Source: Dictyoglomus turgidum DSM 6724 (GTDB taxonomy: Bacteria; Dictyoglomota; Dictyoglomia; Dictyoglomales; Dictyoglomaceae). Taken from it: a DNA stretch of 64,000 nucleotides. Below, in pieces: positions 17,521-26,771 of this stretch. Positions within the stretch are counted from its first letter, which is position 1. Each line of letters begins with the position of its first letter. The stretch spans positions 900,723-964,722 of the forward strand of contig NC_011661.1 in NCBI RefSeq assembly GCF_000021645.1, written 5' to 3'. The position numbers and the translations under genes are program-made. The notes beneath the pieces are model-generated. The model did not search any database. It saw nothing but the letters and a program-made list of their open reading frames with translations, and had not been told where the DNA came from.

Positions 17521-18555
17521 TCAGAATTGGTATGTTATTCTGAGCCCAAGACTGGTATCTTCTTGGGTTATGCTTTTCTCATACTTGATATATATGCTGT
17601 TCCACATGGTACCCTCAAGGGTTGGAAAATTCAATGCTATTTGCATATAAAGCCAGTTATTATTTTTGGAAGATAAAATATACCTTGCTGAACTTGTTAA
17701 ATTCAAGTAATTGGACAAATTCCAACCCAAATTTATTCCAAGGTTGATTTTATGTTCCGCTTTTTTTACATTATAAAAATACCCAAGCATATATTCTGGG
17801 AATAGATTTGAGGATAAAGGTAAATTTAAACTGATTATTCCTCCAATATCTCCAGGATCCAATAGGTAAAAAGAGGGAGTATTAGGGTTGATATATCCAA
17901 AGAGTGCTTTTATAGATAAGCTTCCTATAGAGAGGTTTGTACTATTCAATGCACTTAAATAGAGAATAGAATTTTTTAAAAATATGCTGGCATCTTGAAT
18001 TATGATTATATTCCCCAGAGGAAGACTGGTTTTGTTTAAGAAGGAGGCATCAATTAAATAATTTTCCTGAGAATCATTGATAGAAGTTAAAGATAAATTG
18101 ATATATTTATTTTCCCCTATAGGCAAACTCCAACCCAGAATCTTTAAAGGGACATCATTAGTTAAGTGAGTATAGTAAGGGAGATCAGGAAATTTTCTTG
18201 CTCCATATCCTGACATATAAAATATCTCGTTGTTATAAAGATAAAAGCTAAGATGAAACCCTTTTAGCTGCAAGTTTTCTGATATTAGATTGATTTTTGG
18301 ATAAAATTCTCCAAGAGTAAATCTTAAATATGGGGTTTGTAAAAAGGTTTTATAGGAGAAATTTTGGCTAGGATTATAAAATATGGAAAATCCAGCTCCT
18401 AAATTTTCACTCCACCATTTTTCCGCAGAAAAAATATAATCTTGTCCATAAATTGAGTTGACTTCAGTACTGAGTTCAAGATTCCCCCATTCTTGAGAAA
18501 AGGCTGGTGAAAGTATAAAAACAAGAACTAAAAGAAGTAAAATTGTTTTTCTCAT
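17521..18555 (-). CDS. Probable outer-membrane beta-barrel protein, unknown function
   Basis: 344 residues from the ATG at 18555, which is preceded by AAAGGGAGGGAG; an in-frame start 21 bp further upstream lacks such a site. A signal peptide (KTILLLLVLVFILSPAFSQ) is followed by a mature chain dominated by short alternating polar/hydrophobic segments, frequent aromatic residues and Asn/Ser turns, and a final strand ending TSLGLRITYQF. A terminal Phe is the classical Bam signal of outer-membrane barrels. No domain is recognised. Upstream of, and probably co-transcribed with, the LolA-like gene. Barrel fold is inference from pattern; a secreted beta-rich lipoprotein-like protein is the alternative. 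Confidence 0.72.
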   Translation of the reverse strand: MRKTILLLLVLVFILSPAFSQEWGNLELSTEVNSIYGQDYIFSAEKWWSENLGAGFSIFYNPSQNFSYKTFLQTPYLRFTLGEFYPKINLISENLQLKGFHLSFYLYNNEIFYMSGYGARKFPDLPYYTHLTNDVPLKILGWSLPIGENKYINLSLTSINDSQENYLIDASFLNKTSLPLGNIIIIQDASIFLKNSILYLSALNSTNLSIGSLSIKALFGYINPNTPSFYLLDPGDIGGIISLNLPLSSNLFPEYMLGYFYNVKKAEHKINLGINLGWNLSNYLNLTSSARYILSSKNNNWLYMQIALNFPTLEGTMWNSIYIKYEKSITQEDTSLGLRITYQF

Positions 18556-18569
18556 AACTCCCTCCCTTT

Positions 18570-18598
18570 TTGACAATTTCTATAATTCTTTTTATAAT
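18570..18598 (+). promoter_or_regulatory. Consensus sigma-70-type promoter for sugar transferase gene
   Basis: TTGACA (18570-18575), 17 bp spacer, TATAAT (18593-18598): a perfect housekeeping consensus. The predicted transcript starts near 18605, 20 bases before the ATG at 18625. It lies in the 69 bp between divergent genes. Confidence 0.75.
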
Positions 18599-18624
18599 CC
18601 AAAAAGGAATATTTAGCAAGTATT

Positions 18625-19989
18625 ATGGATAAGCAAAGATTAGATGCTTTTTTTCTTTTAATATTGTTTATTTTGGATTTAATCCTATTAAGTCTTGCCC
18701 TTACTATTGCTTATAATATTCGTTTTAATCTTTTGAGTAAAATTAGGTATTTCTATGTGGAGCCAAACGAAGTGCCTGAGTTTTTCCCTTATTATCTTGG
18801 CATAAGTATTATACTCACAGTGTTATGGATTATTTTACTTATTCTTAACCGAGTCTATAGTGTTAAAAATATTTTTTCTTATTATCCCGTGGTTAATGCT
18901 ATTACTGTTGGGATATTCCTTGTTTCTTCTTTATCCTTTTTTTATAGAGAGTTTTCTTACTCAAGGCTAGTTTTTATCTTGGCTTGGGGAGTTGCTCTTT
19001 TTTTGACTTTTATTTCAAGGGTAATTTTATATATTGTAAGGGCAGTAGTTTTAGGTAGAAGACTATCAAGAGCTTTGATTATTGGTAATAATGAATTTGC
19101 AAAATCTATAATTTCCTCAGGAAAGATTAGAGATTATGCTGAAATAGAAAAGGATAAAATAGATTTTGGAGAGCTTGAAAGTTTTGTTGATCAAAGGAAT
19201 ATTCAGGAAATTATTGTGACAGGAGAAATTTCTGATGATGAATTACTAAAACTAATATCTTTAAAGAGAAAAAGAAGTATTTCTATTAAAATAGTCCCCG
19301 AAGGGTATCTTATTTTTGCTAAAAGAATTTCTTTTGATGAGATTAGTGGCATTCCCATATTGGAGATAGAGATATCTCCTTTAGAGGGGTTCCAAGGATA
19401 TATAAAGGAAATTATAGACTTTCTTTTGGGAACATTGGCTTTGATACTTTTTTCTCCTCTCTTTTTAATAATAGCACTTCTTATAAAATTGGATTCTCCA
19501 GGGCCTATTTTTTATAAACATCTGAGAGCTGGAAGATATGGTAAACCTTTTTATCTTTGGAAATTTAGGACCATGTATAAAGATGCGGATAAAATATTAG
19601 ATAAGTATCCTGAATTAAAGAGGGAGTTTGAAAAAGAGTTTAAATTAAAAAATGATCCGAGGGTAACAAAAGTGGGGAAATTTTTAAGAAAATTTAGCTT
19701 AGACGAAATTCCTCAGATATTTAATATCTTAAAGGGGGAAATGAGTGTCGTAGGTCCGAGACCAGTGACTTTTAAAGAATTAGAAAAGTATGGAGAATAT
19801 GCTGAAGAGATTTTGAGAGTAAAACCAGGTTTAACGGGACTTTGGCAGGTAAGTGGAAGAAGTGATGTAGACTATTCTCAGAGAATAAAATTTGATCTTT
19901 ATTACATCCAGAACTGGAGTATTTTATTAGATATAAAAATTATATTAAAAACCATACCTTCAGTGTTACTTGGTAAAGGCGCTTATTAA
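18625..19989 (+). CDS. Exopolysaccharide polyprenyl sugar-phosphate transferase (WbaP/CpsE type)
   Basis: Integral membrane phosphoglycosyltransferase that loads the first sugar-1-phosphate onto undecaprenyl phosphate for exopolysaccharide or O-antigen assembly. 454 residues: four or five N-terminal membrane segments (about 10-145), a degenerate CoA-binding-like domain, one more membrane helix near 255-290, and a C-terminal Bac_transf domain with SPGPIFYKHLRAGRYGKPF, WKFRTMYKDAD, KFSLDEIPQIFNILKGEMS, VGPRP and KPGLTGLWQVSGR. The normal two-domain length is complete. It stands alone, with no other polysaccharide gene adjacent; a glycosyltransferase occurs at 55397. Confidence 0.92.
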   Translation: MDKQRLDAFFLLILFILDLILLSLALTIAYNIRFNLLSKIRYFYVEPNEVPEFFPYYLGISIILTVLWIILLILNRVYSVKNIFSYYPVVNAITVGIFLVSSLSFFYREFSYSRLVFILAWGVALFLTFISRVILYIVRAVVLGRRLSRALIIGNNEFAKSIISSGKIRDYAEIEKDKIDFGELESFVDQRNIQEIIVTGEISDDELLKLISLKRKRSISIKIVPEGYLIFAKRISFDEISGIPILEIEISPLEGFQGYIKEIIDFLLGTLALILFSPLFLIIALLIKLDSPGPIFYKHLRAGRYGKPFYLWKFRTMYKDADKILDKYPELKREFEKEFKLKNDPRVTKVGKFLRKFSLDEIPQIFNILKGEMSVVGPRPVTFKELEKYGEYAEEILRVKPGLTGLWQVSGRSDVDYSQRIKFDLYYIQNWSILLDIKIILKTIPSVLLGKGAY

Positions 19990-19994
19990 ATTAT

Positions 19995-20002
19995 GCTATA
20001 AT
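19995..20002 (+). promoter_or_regulatory. Extended -10 promoter of HNH gene (short or no leader)
   Basis: TGCTATAAT, with TATAAT at 19997-20002, ends 11 bp before the ATG at 20014. No ribosome-binding site precedes the ATG, so the mRNA would have only a few leader bases or none. Confidence 0.5.
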
Positions 20003-20013
20003 TTTTAATAGCT

Positions 20014-20538
20014 ATGGAAGACATTCTTAATGAAATGGTATTAGTACTTAATAGTAATTATGAGCCCTTAGATGTATGTAAAGTGAAGAGGGCAATAATT
20101 CTCATTATGCAGAAGAAAGCTGAAACTATAGAGACCAATAGTGGAGTTATAAAATCTGCATCTATGGAAATAGAAGTACCCTCAGTTATTAGACTGCTTT
20201 ATTATGTGAAAAGACCAAGGTTAGAGTTAAAACTGTCTAGAAAGGGAATTTTTCTAAGGGATAATTATACATGTCAGTATTGTGGTAAAAAAGGTGGTGA
20301 GCTAACTATTGATCACGTAATCCCGAAAAGACTTGGAGGAAAGTCTGTGTGGGAAAATCTTGTTACCGCTTGTAAAGAGTGCAATCACAAAAAGGGTGAT
20401 AAAACCCTGGAAGAAGCTAATATGAAGCTTCTTAGAGAGCCCAAACCACCAAAGAATGTACATTATTTTAGATTGACAAGGTATTTGGATTACGATAAAA
20501 ATGAGGGATGGAAAAAATATTTCTTTATAGATGAATAG
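20014..20538 (+). CDS. HNH endonuclease family protein
   Basis: 174 residues with a C-terminal HNH domain: zinc ligands CQYCGKKG and CKECNHKKGD around the catalytic IDHVIPKRLGG and the Asn in WENLVTA. The N-terminal ~70 residues (VLNSNYEPLDVCKVKRAI and an EVPSVIRLLYYV segment) match the common stand-alone bacterial HNH family seen next to housekeeping genes, not intron- or phage-borne nucleases. Function in the host is unknown; a DNA-processing role is inferred only from the domain. The alternative internal start is the Met of MVLVLNS. It ends 22 bp before the P-type ATPase. Confidence 0.88.
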   Translation: MEDILNEMVLVLNSNYEPLDVCKVKRAIILIMQKKAETIETNSGVIKSASMEIEVPSVIRLLYYVKRPRLELKLSRKGIFLRDNYTCQYCGKKGGELTIDHVIPKRLGGKSVWENLVTACKECNHKKGDKTLEEANMKLLREPKPPKNVHYFRLTRYLDYDKNEGWKKYFFIDE

Positions 20539-20560
20539 CTACTTTAAAGGAGGGTCTTAT

Positions 20561-23173
20561 TTGTGGTATAAACTTACAAAAGATGAGGTATTAAAGGAAT
20601 TAAAGGTTGATCCTGAGCATGGTTTATCAGAAGAAGAAGTTAGAGAGCGAAAAAAGATCTATGGAGAAAATAGGATTCCTGAGAAAAAATCAAAAAGTTT
20701 TCTAAAAATATTCTTAAACCAATTTAAGGAGTTTCTTACCGTTGTTTTGTTAACTGCAACTTTAATTTCTTTTCTTCTTGGAGAAACAAAAGATGCCGTT
20801 GCAATTTTACTTATTGTTATGATAAATGCTATTCTTGGGAGTTTTCAGGAATATAAAGCTGAAAAGACCCTTGAATCTCTTAAATCTTATGTCTCCCCAA
20901 AAGCAAAGGTAGTAAGAGATGGAAAGATTTTGGAAGTGAATATCGAGGATTTGGTACCCGGAGATTTGGTTTTAATTGAAGAAGGAGAGAAAATACCAGC
21001 TGATTTAAGGCTAATTGAAACTAATAATTTACAAGTAGACGAATCTATTTTGACAGGAGAATCTGTTCCTGTGAGAAAGGATGCAGATTTTATTACTCAA
21101 GAGGATATAACCCTTGGAGACCAGATTAATATGGGATTTAAAGGAACCACTGTCATAACTGGAAAAGGAAAAGGAGTAGTGGTTGGTACTGGCTTAAATA
21201 CAGCCTTAGGAGATATTGCAAAGATACTTTCAGAAATGGAGGAAGAGCCAACTCCTCTTCAGAAAGACCTTGAAAGACTTGGAAAGCAACTAACTTATGT
21301 TATTCTCTCTCTTGTAGCTATTCTTCTTTTTATTGGGATTATACAAGGAAGAGAATTCTTTGATATGTTTCTTACCGCAGTAAGTCTTGCTGTTGCAGCA
21401 ATACCCGAAGGACTTCCTACGGTAATAACTATTCTTCTTGCCCTTGGAGTTCAGGAGATGGCAAAGAGAAAGGCAATAGTTCGTAAACTTTCTGCTGTAG
21501 AAGCTTTAGGAGCAACTTCGGTAATTTGTACGGATAAAACAGGTACTCTAACTGAGAACAAAATGGATCTTGTAAAAGTGGTGTTGCCATATGGAAAATT
21601 AATAGATAAAAGTAATTACCAAGAAAATAAAGAGGAGATAAAAGAGATACTTGAAACAGCCTTTCTTGCCAGTAGTGTTAGGATAACTCATGATGGTAAT
21701 TATATAGGGGATGCCTTAGATGTGGCTATTTATAAAAACTTTAAGGAGATTTATGGGGAGATTGGTGAAAATTTAATAAAAATAGATGAAATTCCCTTTG
21801 ATTCTGCAAGAAAAAGAGTAAGTGTTTTATATAAAGATCTTGTTAGAAGTAAATATAGGTTATGTATCAAAGGGGCAGGAGAGGAAATATTGAAAAGAAG
21901 TACTTATTATAAGGACAGAGATACTCTAAGGTTGATAAGTGATGAGGATAAAAAAAGATTTATAGAAATACAGGACTCTCTCTCAAAGGAGGGATTAAGG
22001 GTTCTTGCTATTGCGAAAAGGGAAATTGATAATATTATTGATAAAGAAGAATGGGAAGAAGAATTAATCTTTTTAGGTTTTATAGCTTTTATTGATCCTT
22101 TGAGAGAGGGAGTTAAAGAGGCTATAGAGAAGTGTAAAGAAGCAGGAATAAGACCAATTATTGTAACAGGAGATTACCTCCTTACTGCTAAGAAAATTGC
22201 CGAAGATTTAGGAATAGATGTCAACAATGGTACTTTATATACTGGATTAGATTTGCAAAAACAGGATTTGAATGGACTTGATTGGAATAGTGTGGTTCTT
22301 TTTTCCAGAGTCCTCCCTGAACAGAAAATGAATATAGTAAAGGAGCTTAAAGAAAGAGGAGAGATAGTAGCCATGACCGGAGACGGAGTGAATGATGCTC
22401 CTGCACTAAAAATGGCAGATATAGGGGTGGGAATGGGACTTAGGGGAACAGATGTGGCAAGAGAGGCGTCTGATTTAGTGCTTTTAGATGATAGCTTTGC
22501 AACCATAGTTAGGGCAGTAGAGGAAGGAAGAAGAATTTTTGATAATATTAGGAAGGTTACTTATTATTTGTTGTCTTGTAATTTTAGTGAAATCTGGGTA
22601 GTCAGTTTAAGTGTGTTCTTAGGTTATCCTTTACCTTTAACTCCTATAGAGCTTTTATGGATAAATTTAGTGACCGATGGTTTTCCTGCTCTTGCTCTTG
22701 GAGTAGAACCTCCAGAGAGGGATATAATGAGTAGAAAGCCTCGTAAAATTAACGAGGGAATAATTAATAGACAAATGTGGAAGAATATTGTTATTGATGG
22801 AATATTGATGGGGGTAATAGGATTTGTACTTTTTATAATGGGAGTAAATAAAAATGTGAATACGGGGAGAACTATGGCTTTTACAGGGATTGTTTTTTCT
22901 CAAATATTTCAAGCCTTGAGATTGTCCTTAAAGAGAAGAAAAAATTTCTTTAAAGAAATTTTTTCTAACGAATATTTAAGTCTTGCAGTGTTCTTCTCTA
23001 TTCTCCTACAAATTCTCGTAATATTTACCCCCTGGGGAATAAGGTTCTTCAATTTAGAAAGACTTAATATGGAAGAATTTTTGTTGGTTTTATTATTGTC
23101 TTTAATTCCTTTATATATGCTAATAGGAGAGAAAATTTATGAAAAGATTTTTAAGAGAAGTATTAATTTATAG
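20561..23173 (+). CDS. P-type ATPase, calcium-transporting (type IIA)
   Basis: Cation-pumping ATPase of the plasma membrane, about 870 residues. N-terminal cation ATPase domain (LTKDEVLKELKVDPEHGLSE), actuator loop with ILTGESVP, phosphorylation site CTDKTGTLTENKMD, nucleotide-binding KGAGEEIL and hinge MTGDGVNDAPALKMADIGVG. In the fourth membrane helix AAIPEGLPTV is present, the PEGL signature of Ca2+ pumps, and helix six has WINLVTDGFPALALGVE. The TTG start at 20561 is favoured: AAAGGAGGG lies 6 bases upstream and the earlier in-frame ATG (20531) has none. Export of Ca2+ is likely, with Mn2+ possible. The 3' end overlaps the LysM gene by 35 bp. Confidence 0.93.
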   Translation: MWYKLTKDEVLKELKVDPEHGLSEEEVRERKKIYGENRIPEKKSKSFLKIFLNQFKEFLTVVLLTATLISFLLGETKDAVAILLIVMINAILGSFQEYKAEKTLESLKSYVSPKAKVVRDGKILEVNIEDLVPGDLVLIEEGEKIPADLRLIETNNLQVDESILTGESVPVRKDADFITQEDITLGDQINMGFKGTTVITGKGKGVVVGTGLNTALGDIAKILSEMEEEPTPLQKDLERLGKQLTYVILSLVAILLFIGIIQGREFFDMFLTAVSLAVAAIPEGLPTVITILLALGVQEMAKRKAIVRKLSAVEALGATSVICTDKTGTLTENKMDLVKVVLPYGKLIDKSNYQENKEEIKEILETAFLASSVRITHDGNYIGDALDVAIYKNFKEIYGEIGENLIKIDEIPFDSARKRVSVLYKDLVRSKYRLCIKGAGEEILKRSTYYKDRDTLRLISDEDKKRFIEIQDSLSKEGLRVLAIAKREIDNIIDKEEWEEELIFLGFIAFIDPLREGVKEAIEKCKEAGIRPIIVTGDYLLTAKKIAEDLGIDVNNGTLYTGLDLQKQDLNGLDWNSVVLFSRVLPEQKMNIVKELKERGEIVAMTGDGVNDAPALKMADIGVGMGLRGTDVAREASDLVLLDDSFATIVRAVEEGRRIFDNIRKVTYYLLSCNFSEIWVVSLSVFLGYPLPLTPIELLWINLVTDGFPALALGVEPPERDIMSRKPRKINEGIINRQMWKNIVIDGILMGVIGFVLFIMGVNKNVNTGRTMAFTGIVFSQIFQALRLSLKRRKNFFKEIFSNEYLSLAVFFSILLQILVIFTPWGIRFFNLERLNMEEFLLVLLLSLIPLYMLIGEKIYEKIFKRSINL

Positions 23174-23552
23174 TATAAGTTTCTTACTTATAGCTTTTTT
23201 GACAAGTCAGTTATTTTCTTTAGAGAAAAGACCTTATTTTGAAAACTCCGAGTTCGTAAGAGATAATAAATTAAACATAGAGAACAAGACTTTAACTCAA
23301 ACCTTAGTATATACTGAAACTTTTAAAGCTGATGTAAACCAAAACAACGTATCTAAGACTGTAACTGTCCAAGAGATAAAGCAACCAGATAAAATAATTT
23401 ATGAGGTAAAAGTTGGAGATACCATGATAGGAATAGCTCAAAAATATGGTGTAGATTGGAGAGAAATAGCTAAGGTTAATAAGTTAAAAGATCCAAACTA
23501 TTTAGTGGTAGGGCAAAAATTAATCATACCTTTGAAATCTAAAAACCAATAG
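23139..23552 (+). CDS. LysM-domain envelope protein
   Basis: 137 residues: an N-terminal membrane anchor or signal (ISFLLIAFLTSQLFS), a low-complexity Asn/Thr linker of about 65 residues and one C-terminal LysM domain (VKVGDTMIGIAQKYGVDWREIAKVN, then YLVVGQKLIIP) that binds peptidoglycan sugars. No catalytic domain is attached, so it is probably a wall-binding structural or accessory protein. It starts inside the end of the P-ATPase gene with AGGAGAG upstream. Confidence 0.85.
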   Translation: MKRFLREVLIYSISFLLIAFLTSQLFSLEKRPYFENSEFVRDNKLNIENKTLTQTLVYTETFKADVNQNNVSKTVTVQEIKQPDKIIYEVKVGDTMIGIAQKYGVDWREIAKVNKLKDPNYLVVGQKLIIPLKSKNQ

Positions 23553-23556
23553 ACAC

Positions 23557-23585
23557 TTGTCTATAAGATAGTTATTTGATATAAT
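23557..23585 (+). promoter_or_regulatory. Promoter of tRNA-Phe gene
   Basis: TTGTCT (23557-23562), 17 bp spacer, TATAAT (23580-23585). The predicted start near 23592 is 6 bases before the mature tRNA 5' end. Confidence 0.65.
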
Positions 23586-23597
23586 TCATTTAAGAGT

Positions 23598-23673
23598 GCG
23601 GACGTAGCTCAGTCGGTAGAGCGAGGGACTGAAAATCCCTGCGTCGGGGGTTCGATTCCCTCCGTCCGCACCA
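23598..23673 (+). tRNA. tRNA-Phe (anticodon GAA)
   Basis: A 76-base cloverleaf. Acceptor stem GCGGACG / CGTCCGC, D arm GCTC...GAGC, anticodon loop ACTGAAAAT giving GAA, T loop GTTCGATTC, discriminator A and an encoded CCA. Confidence 0.97.
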
Positions 23674-23766
23674 TAATATAGAGGGGAATAAGTTTATTAA
23701 AATTGAAAAGAATAAAATTTGATATAAAGTGTAGTTTTCTTTTAAATGTTTCAAAAAACTCCCGAA

Positions 23767-23843
23767 GCGCCCGTAGCTCAGTAGGACAGAGCAGCGGTTT
23801 CCTAAACCGCGTGTCGGGGGTTCGAATCCCTTCGGGCGCACCA
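23767..23843 (+). tRNA. tRNA-Arg (anticodon CCT)
   Basis: A 77-base cloverleaf. Acceptor GCGCCCG / CGGGCGC, D arm GCTCAGTAGGACAGAGC, anticodon stem GCGGT / ACCGC with loop TTCCTAA so the anticodon is CCT (reads AGG), T loop GTTCGAATC, encoded CCA. Its acceptor stem is identical to that of the tRNA-Arg(CCG) at 28840 on the other strand. Confidence 0.96.
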
Positions 23844-23987
23844 ACTTTGAATACTCGTATTCTCTCCTACCCTACGCTTCAATATATATACAATGGAGGT
23901 GGTATTTTATAAAAATAATCTGCAGCTTTTTGTCAAACTACGCTTTGTTTATTTCTTTTAATAGAAAAGTTTAGGGAGGTAGGAGAA

Positions 23988-25100
23988 ATGGCAGAAGTAA
24001 AACTTGAGAATGTTACCAAGAGATTTGGGGATGTTATAGCGGTCAATAATGTAAATCTGGAGATTAAGGATAAGGAATTTATTGTATTAGTTGGTCCGTC
24101 GGGTTGTGGTAAGACTACCACATTAAGAATGATTGCAGGATTAGAGGAAGTAACATCAGGTAATATATATATTGATGGAAAAGTGGTTAATGATGTTCCT
24201 CCAAAAGATCGCGATATAGCAATGGTATTCCAAAACTATGCTCTTTATCCCCATATGACAGTTTATGACAACATGGCTTTTGGTCTCAAATTAAGAAAGT
24301 ATCCAAAGAGTGAAATTGATCGTAGAGTAAAGGCAGCAGCAGAAATGCTTGGAATTGAAAATCTTTTAAAAAGGAAGCCAAAGGAACTTTCAGGTGGTCA
24401 AAGACAGCGAGTTGCTTTAGGTCGTGCTATTGTCCGTGAACCAAAGGTATTTTTGATGGATGAGCCTCTTTCTAACTTAGATGCAAAATTAAGGGTACAA
24501 ATGAGAGCTGAGCTTAAAAAACTTCAGAGAACTCTTGGTGTTACTACCATTTATGTTACTCATGATCAAACAGAAGCGATGACTATGGGAGATAGAATTG
24601 TGGTAATGAAAGACGGAGTAGTGCAACAGGTAGACGATCCTCTAATAGTTTATGAAAAACCTAATAATGTATTTGTAGCAGGTTTTATAGGAAGCCCTCC
24701 AATGAACTTTATTGATGCCACCTTATCTTCTGATGCGAAAATTCTTGATTTAGGTAGCTTCAAACTTGGGATTCCCGCTGATATGCAAGGTTTTGTAGCA
24801 GAGCAAGCTAAGAACTACCTTGGCAAGAAAGTAATATTAGGAGTAAGACCTGAGCATATTTATGAGGTAAGCTTGATAAAGACCGAAGACCTTATTCCAG
24901 AAGCGGTGGCAGATATGAGAGTAGAAGTACTTGAGCCTATGGGAACAGAGGTATATTTGTATCTTATAAATGGTCCAGTAAGTGTGGTTGCAAGGGTAGG
25001 CTCTGAAACAAAAGCAAGGATGGGTGAAAACGTAAAAGTAATGTTTGATTTGAGAAAGATGCATCTTTTCGACCCTGTAAGTCAGGTTGCAATAATTTAA
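23988..25100 (+). CDS. Sugar ABC transporter ATP-binding protein (MsmK/UgpC/MalK type)
   Basis: 370-residue ATPase for carbohydrate ABC importers. Walker [22 protein letters not shown]-loop [12 protein letters not shown], signature [15 protein letters not shown], Walker [17 protein letters not shown], His switch [11 protein letters not shown], then a C-terminal TOBE/OB region (about 240-370) with [11 protein letters not shown]. This C-terminal extension is diagnostic of the MalK/MsmK class (CUT1). No permease or binding-protein genes adjoin, so it is likely a shared ATPase serving several sugar importers, as MsmK does elsewhere. It ends in a strong terminator and precedes two GH57 genes. Confidence 0.94.
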   Translation: MAEVKLENVTKRFGDVIAVNNVNLEIKDKEFIVLVGPSGCGKTTTLRMIAGLEEVTSGNIYIDGKVVNDVPPKDRDIAMVFQNYALYPHMTVYDNMAFGLKLRKYPKSEIDRRVKAAAEMLGIENLLKRKPKELSGGQRQRVALGRAIVREPKVFLMDEPLSNLDAKLRVQMRAELKKLQRTLGVTTIYVTHDQTEAMTMGDRIVVMKDGVVQQVDDPLIVYEKPNNVFVAGFIGSPPMNFIDATLSSDAKILDLGSFKLGIPADMQGFVAEQAKNYLGKKVILGVRPEHIYEVSLIKTEDLIPEAVADMRVEVLEPMGTEVYLYLINGPVSVVARVGSETKARMGENVKVMFDLRKMHLFDPVSQVAII

Positions 25101-25135
25101 AAATTTAAGGAGAAAGGGGTATTAGGTATATGATT

Positions 25136-25166
25136 AAGAAGGGGGAAAGTAAATTCCCCCTTCTTT
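25136..25166 (+). terminator. Intrinsic terminator after sugar ABC ATPase
   Basis: A 12-bp stem AAGAAGGGGGAA / TTCCCCCTTCTT with an AGTAAA loop and a short T run. It separates the ATPase from the GH57 pair. Confidence 0.85.
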
Positions 25167-25205
25167 AATAATTGATAACTAACATGTGTTAATAAGGAGG
25201 TTATT

Positions 25206-26768
25206 ATGATAAAAAAATATTTTAATTTAGTTCTTCATTCCCATCTTCCCTATGTTAAAAAAGCTGGAAGATGGCCCTTTGGAGAAGAATGGTTTTTTGA
25301 AGCTATGTTAGAGACCTATATACCCCTTTCTATGGTTTTTTATAGACTGGTAAATAAGGGTATAGATTTTAAATTGACTTTGGGAGTTACGCCTGTTCTT
25401 GCAGAACAAATGCTTGACCCTTATATGATATATGAGACAGAAAAATACATAGAAACCAAGATAGAATCTGCATATAAAGATTTAGAGAAGTATAATAAAG
25501 AAAATAGAAAAGAAACAGAAGTGATCAGATTTTATATTAATTATCTTAATGAGATTTTCGAATTTTTTAAAAATAAAATATCCATGGATGTTCTTGGTTT
25601 TTGGAGGAAACTACAAGATGAAGGATATTTAGATATAATCACATCCTCTGCAACCCATGCATATTTGCCACTATTAAAGAAAAAATCCTCCATATATGCT
25701 CAGCTTTATGTAGGTAAAGAAGTTTATATGAGAAACATGAAGAAAGAGCCTAAGGGAATATGGCTTCCTGAATGCGCTTATAAACCTGGAATTGAAAAAT
25801 TCCTTGAAGAACTTGGAATACGTTATTTCTTTGTAGATACTCATACTATCCTTGGAGGAGAACCTTTAAGTTATCCTGATTTAAATGTAAAAAGAGAGAA
25901 ACAAGATAAAAACATTTATAAGCCATATTTAGTTTCTGGAAGTAATGTGGCTGTTTTTGGCAGAGATAGCAGAACAGGTATGCAGGTGTGGTCAGCTGAG
26001 TGGGGATATCCGGGGGATGGAGTTTATAGAGAGTTTCATAAGAGATCAGAAACTTCAGGACTTCAATATTGGAGAATAACAGATAAAAGAAAAGACCTTG
26101 GAGAGAAGGATGTTTATGATCCTCAAATTGCGAAAGGTAGAGTTTATGAGCATGCAGAACATTTTGTAAGGGTTTTGGAAGATGAAATCAAATCTGATGG
26201 TATAATAACTGCCATGTACGATACAGAACTATTTGGGCACTGGTGGTTTGAAGGAGTATGGTTTTTAGAAAGAATTTTTGAATTATTAAATGAAAGTAAA
26301 AAGGTTAAGAGTATAAATTCTGTTTTGGCTCTTGAGAAATGTCCTCCTGATGAGAGAATTGAGCTTCCTGAGTCTTCTTGGGGTAGAGGAGGAAAGCATG
26401 AGGTGTGGTTAAATGATGAGACGGTAATGTTGTGGGAAAAGATTTATGAGATTGAAGAAGAAAATGAAAAATTTATTGACAAAGTTAAGATTACCCAATT
26501 GAATTTATGGAAGGAAAAAGTTATAAGGCAAGCTTGTAGGGAAAAGTTATTGCTTGAAAGTAGCGATTGGCCCTTTTTAATTACTACGGGTCAGGCAAAA
26601 GAGTATGGGTATAAGAGATTTGAGGAACATTATTCAAACTATAAAACTTTATTAAATTACTTTGATCTGAAAGAGGTTTCAGTAAAAGAATTTGAGTATT
26701 TAAAGAAACTTGAAAATAAAGATTCTCTTTTTAGCTTTATAGACTATAACATATTTGAAAGGAGGTAA
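25206..26768 (+). CDS. Glycoside hydrolase family 57, probable 1,4-alpha-glucan branching enzyme
   Basis: 520 residues. Starts with the GH57 motif LVLHSHLPYV; the catalytic nucleophile should be Glu in GIWLPECAYKPG and the acid/base Asp in AMYDTELFGHWWFEG, both placed as in the characterised branching enzymes of Thermococcus and Thermus and in Thermotoga AmyC. It also has the C-terminal helical DUF1957-type region (SSDWPFLITTGQAKEYG). It would form alpha-1,6 branches in glycogen-like glucan. The start has AAGGAGG and a 9-base gap. It is followed by amyA after 3 bp, so both enzymes are made together. Alpha-amylase activity is a weaker alternative. Confidence 0.9.
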   Translation: MIKKYFNLVLHSHLPYVKKAGRWPFGEEWFFEAMLETYIPLSMVFYRLVNKGIDFKLTLGVTPVLAEQMLDPYMIYETEKYIETKIESAYKDLEKYNKENRKETEVIRFYINYLNEIFEFFKNKISMDVLGFWRKLQDEGYLDIITSSATHAYLPLLKKKSSIYAQLYVGKEVYMRNMKKEPKGIWLPECAYKPGIEKFLEELGIRYFFVDTHTILGGEPLSYPDLNVKREKQDKNIYKPYLVSGSNVAVFGRDSRTGMQVWSAEWGYPGDGVYREFHKRSETSGLQYWRITDKRKDLGEKDVYDPQIAKGRVYEHAEHFVRVLEDEIKSDGIITAMYDTELFGHWWFEGVWFLERIFELLNESKKVKSINSVLALEKCPPDERIELPESSWGRGGKHEVWLNDETVMLWEKIYEIEEENEKFIDKVKITQLNLWKEKVIRQACREKLLLESSDWPFLITTGQAKEYGYKRFEEHYSNYKTLLNYFDLKEVSVKEFEYLKKLENKDSLFSFIDYNIFERR

Positions 26769-26771
26769 AGA

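Noticed and set aside
23590-23844. An 84-codon open frame on the minus strand (MVRPKGFEPPTRG... ending in a GRRESNPR-type stretch)
   Set aside because: It runs antisense through tRNA-Phe and tRNA-Arg. The GFEPPT and GRRESNPR phrases are well-known false proteins from antisense tRNA genes.
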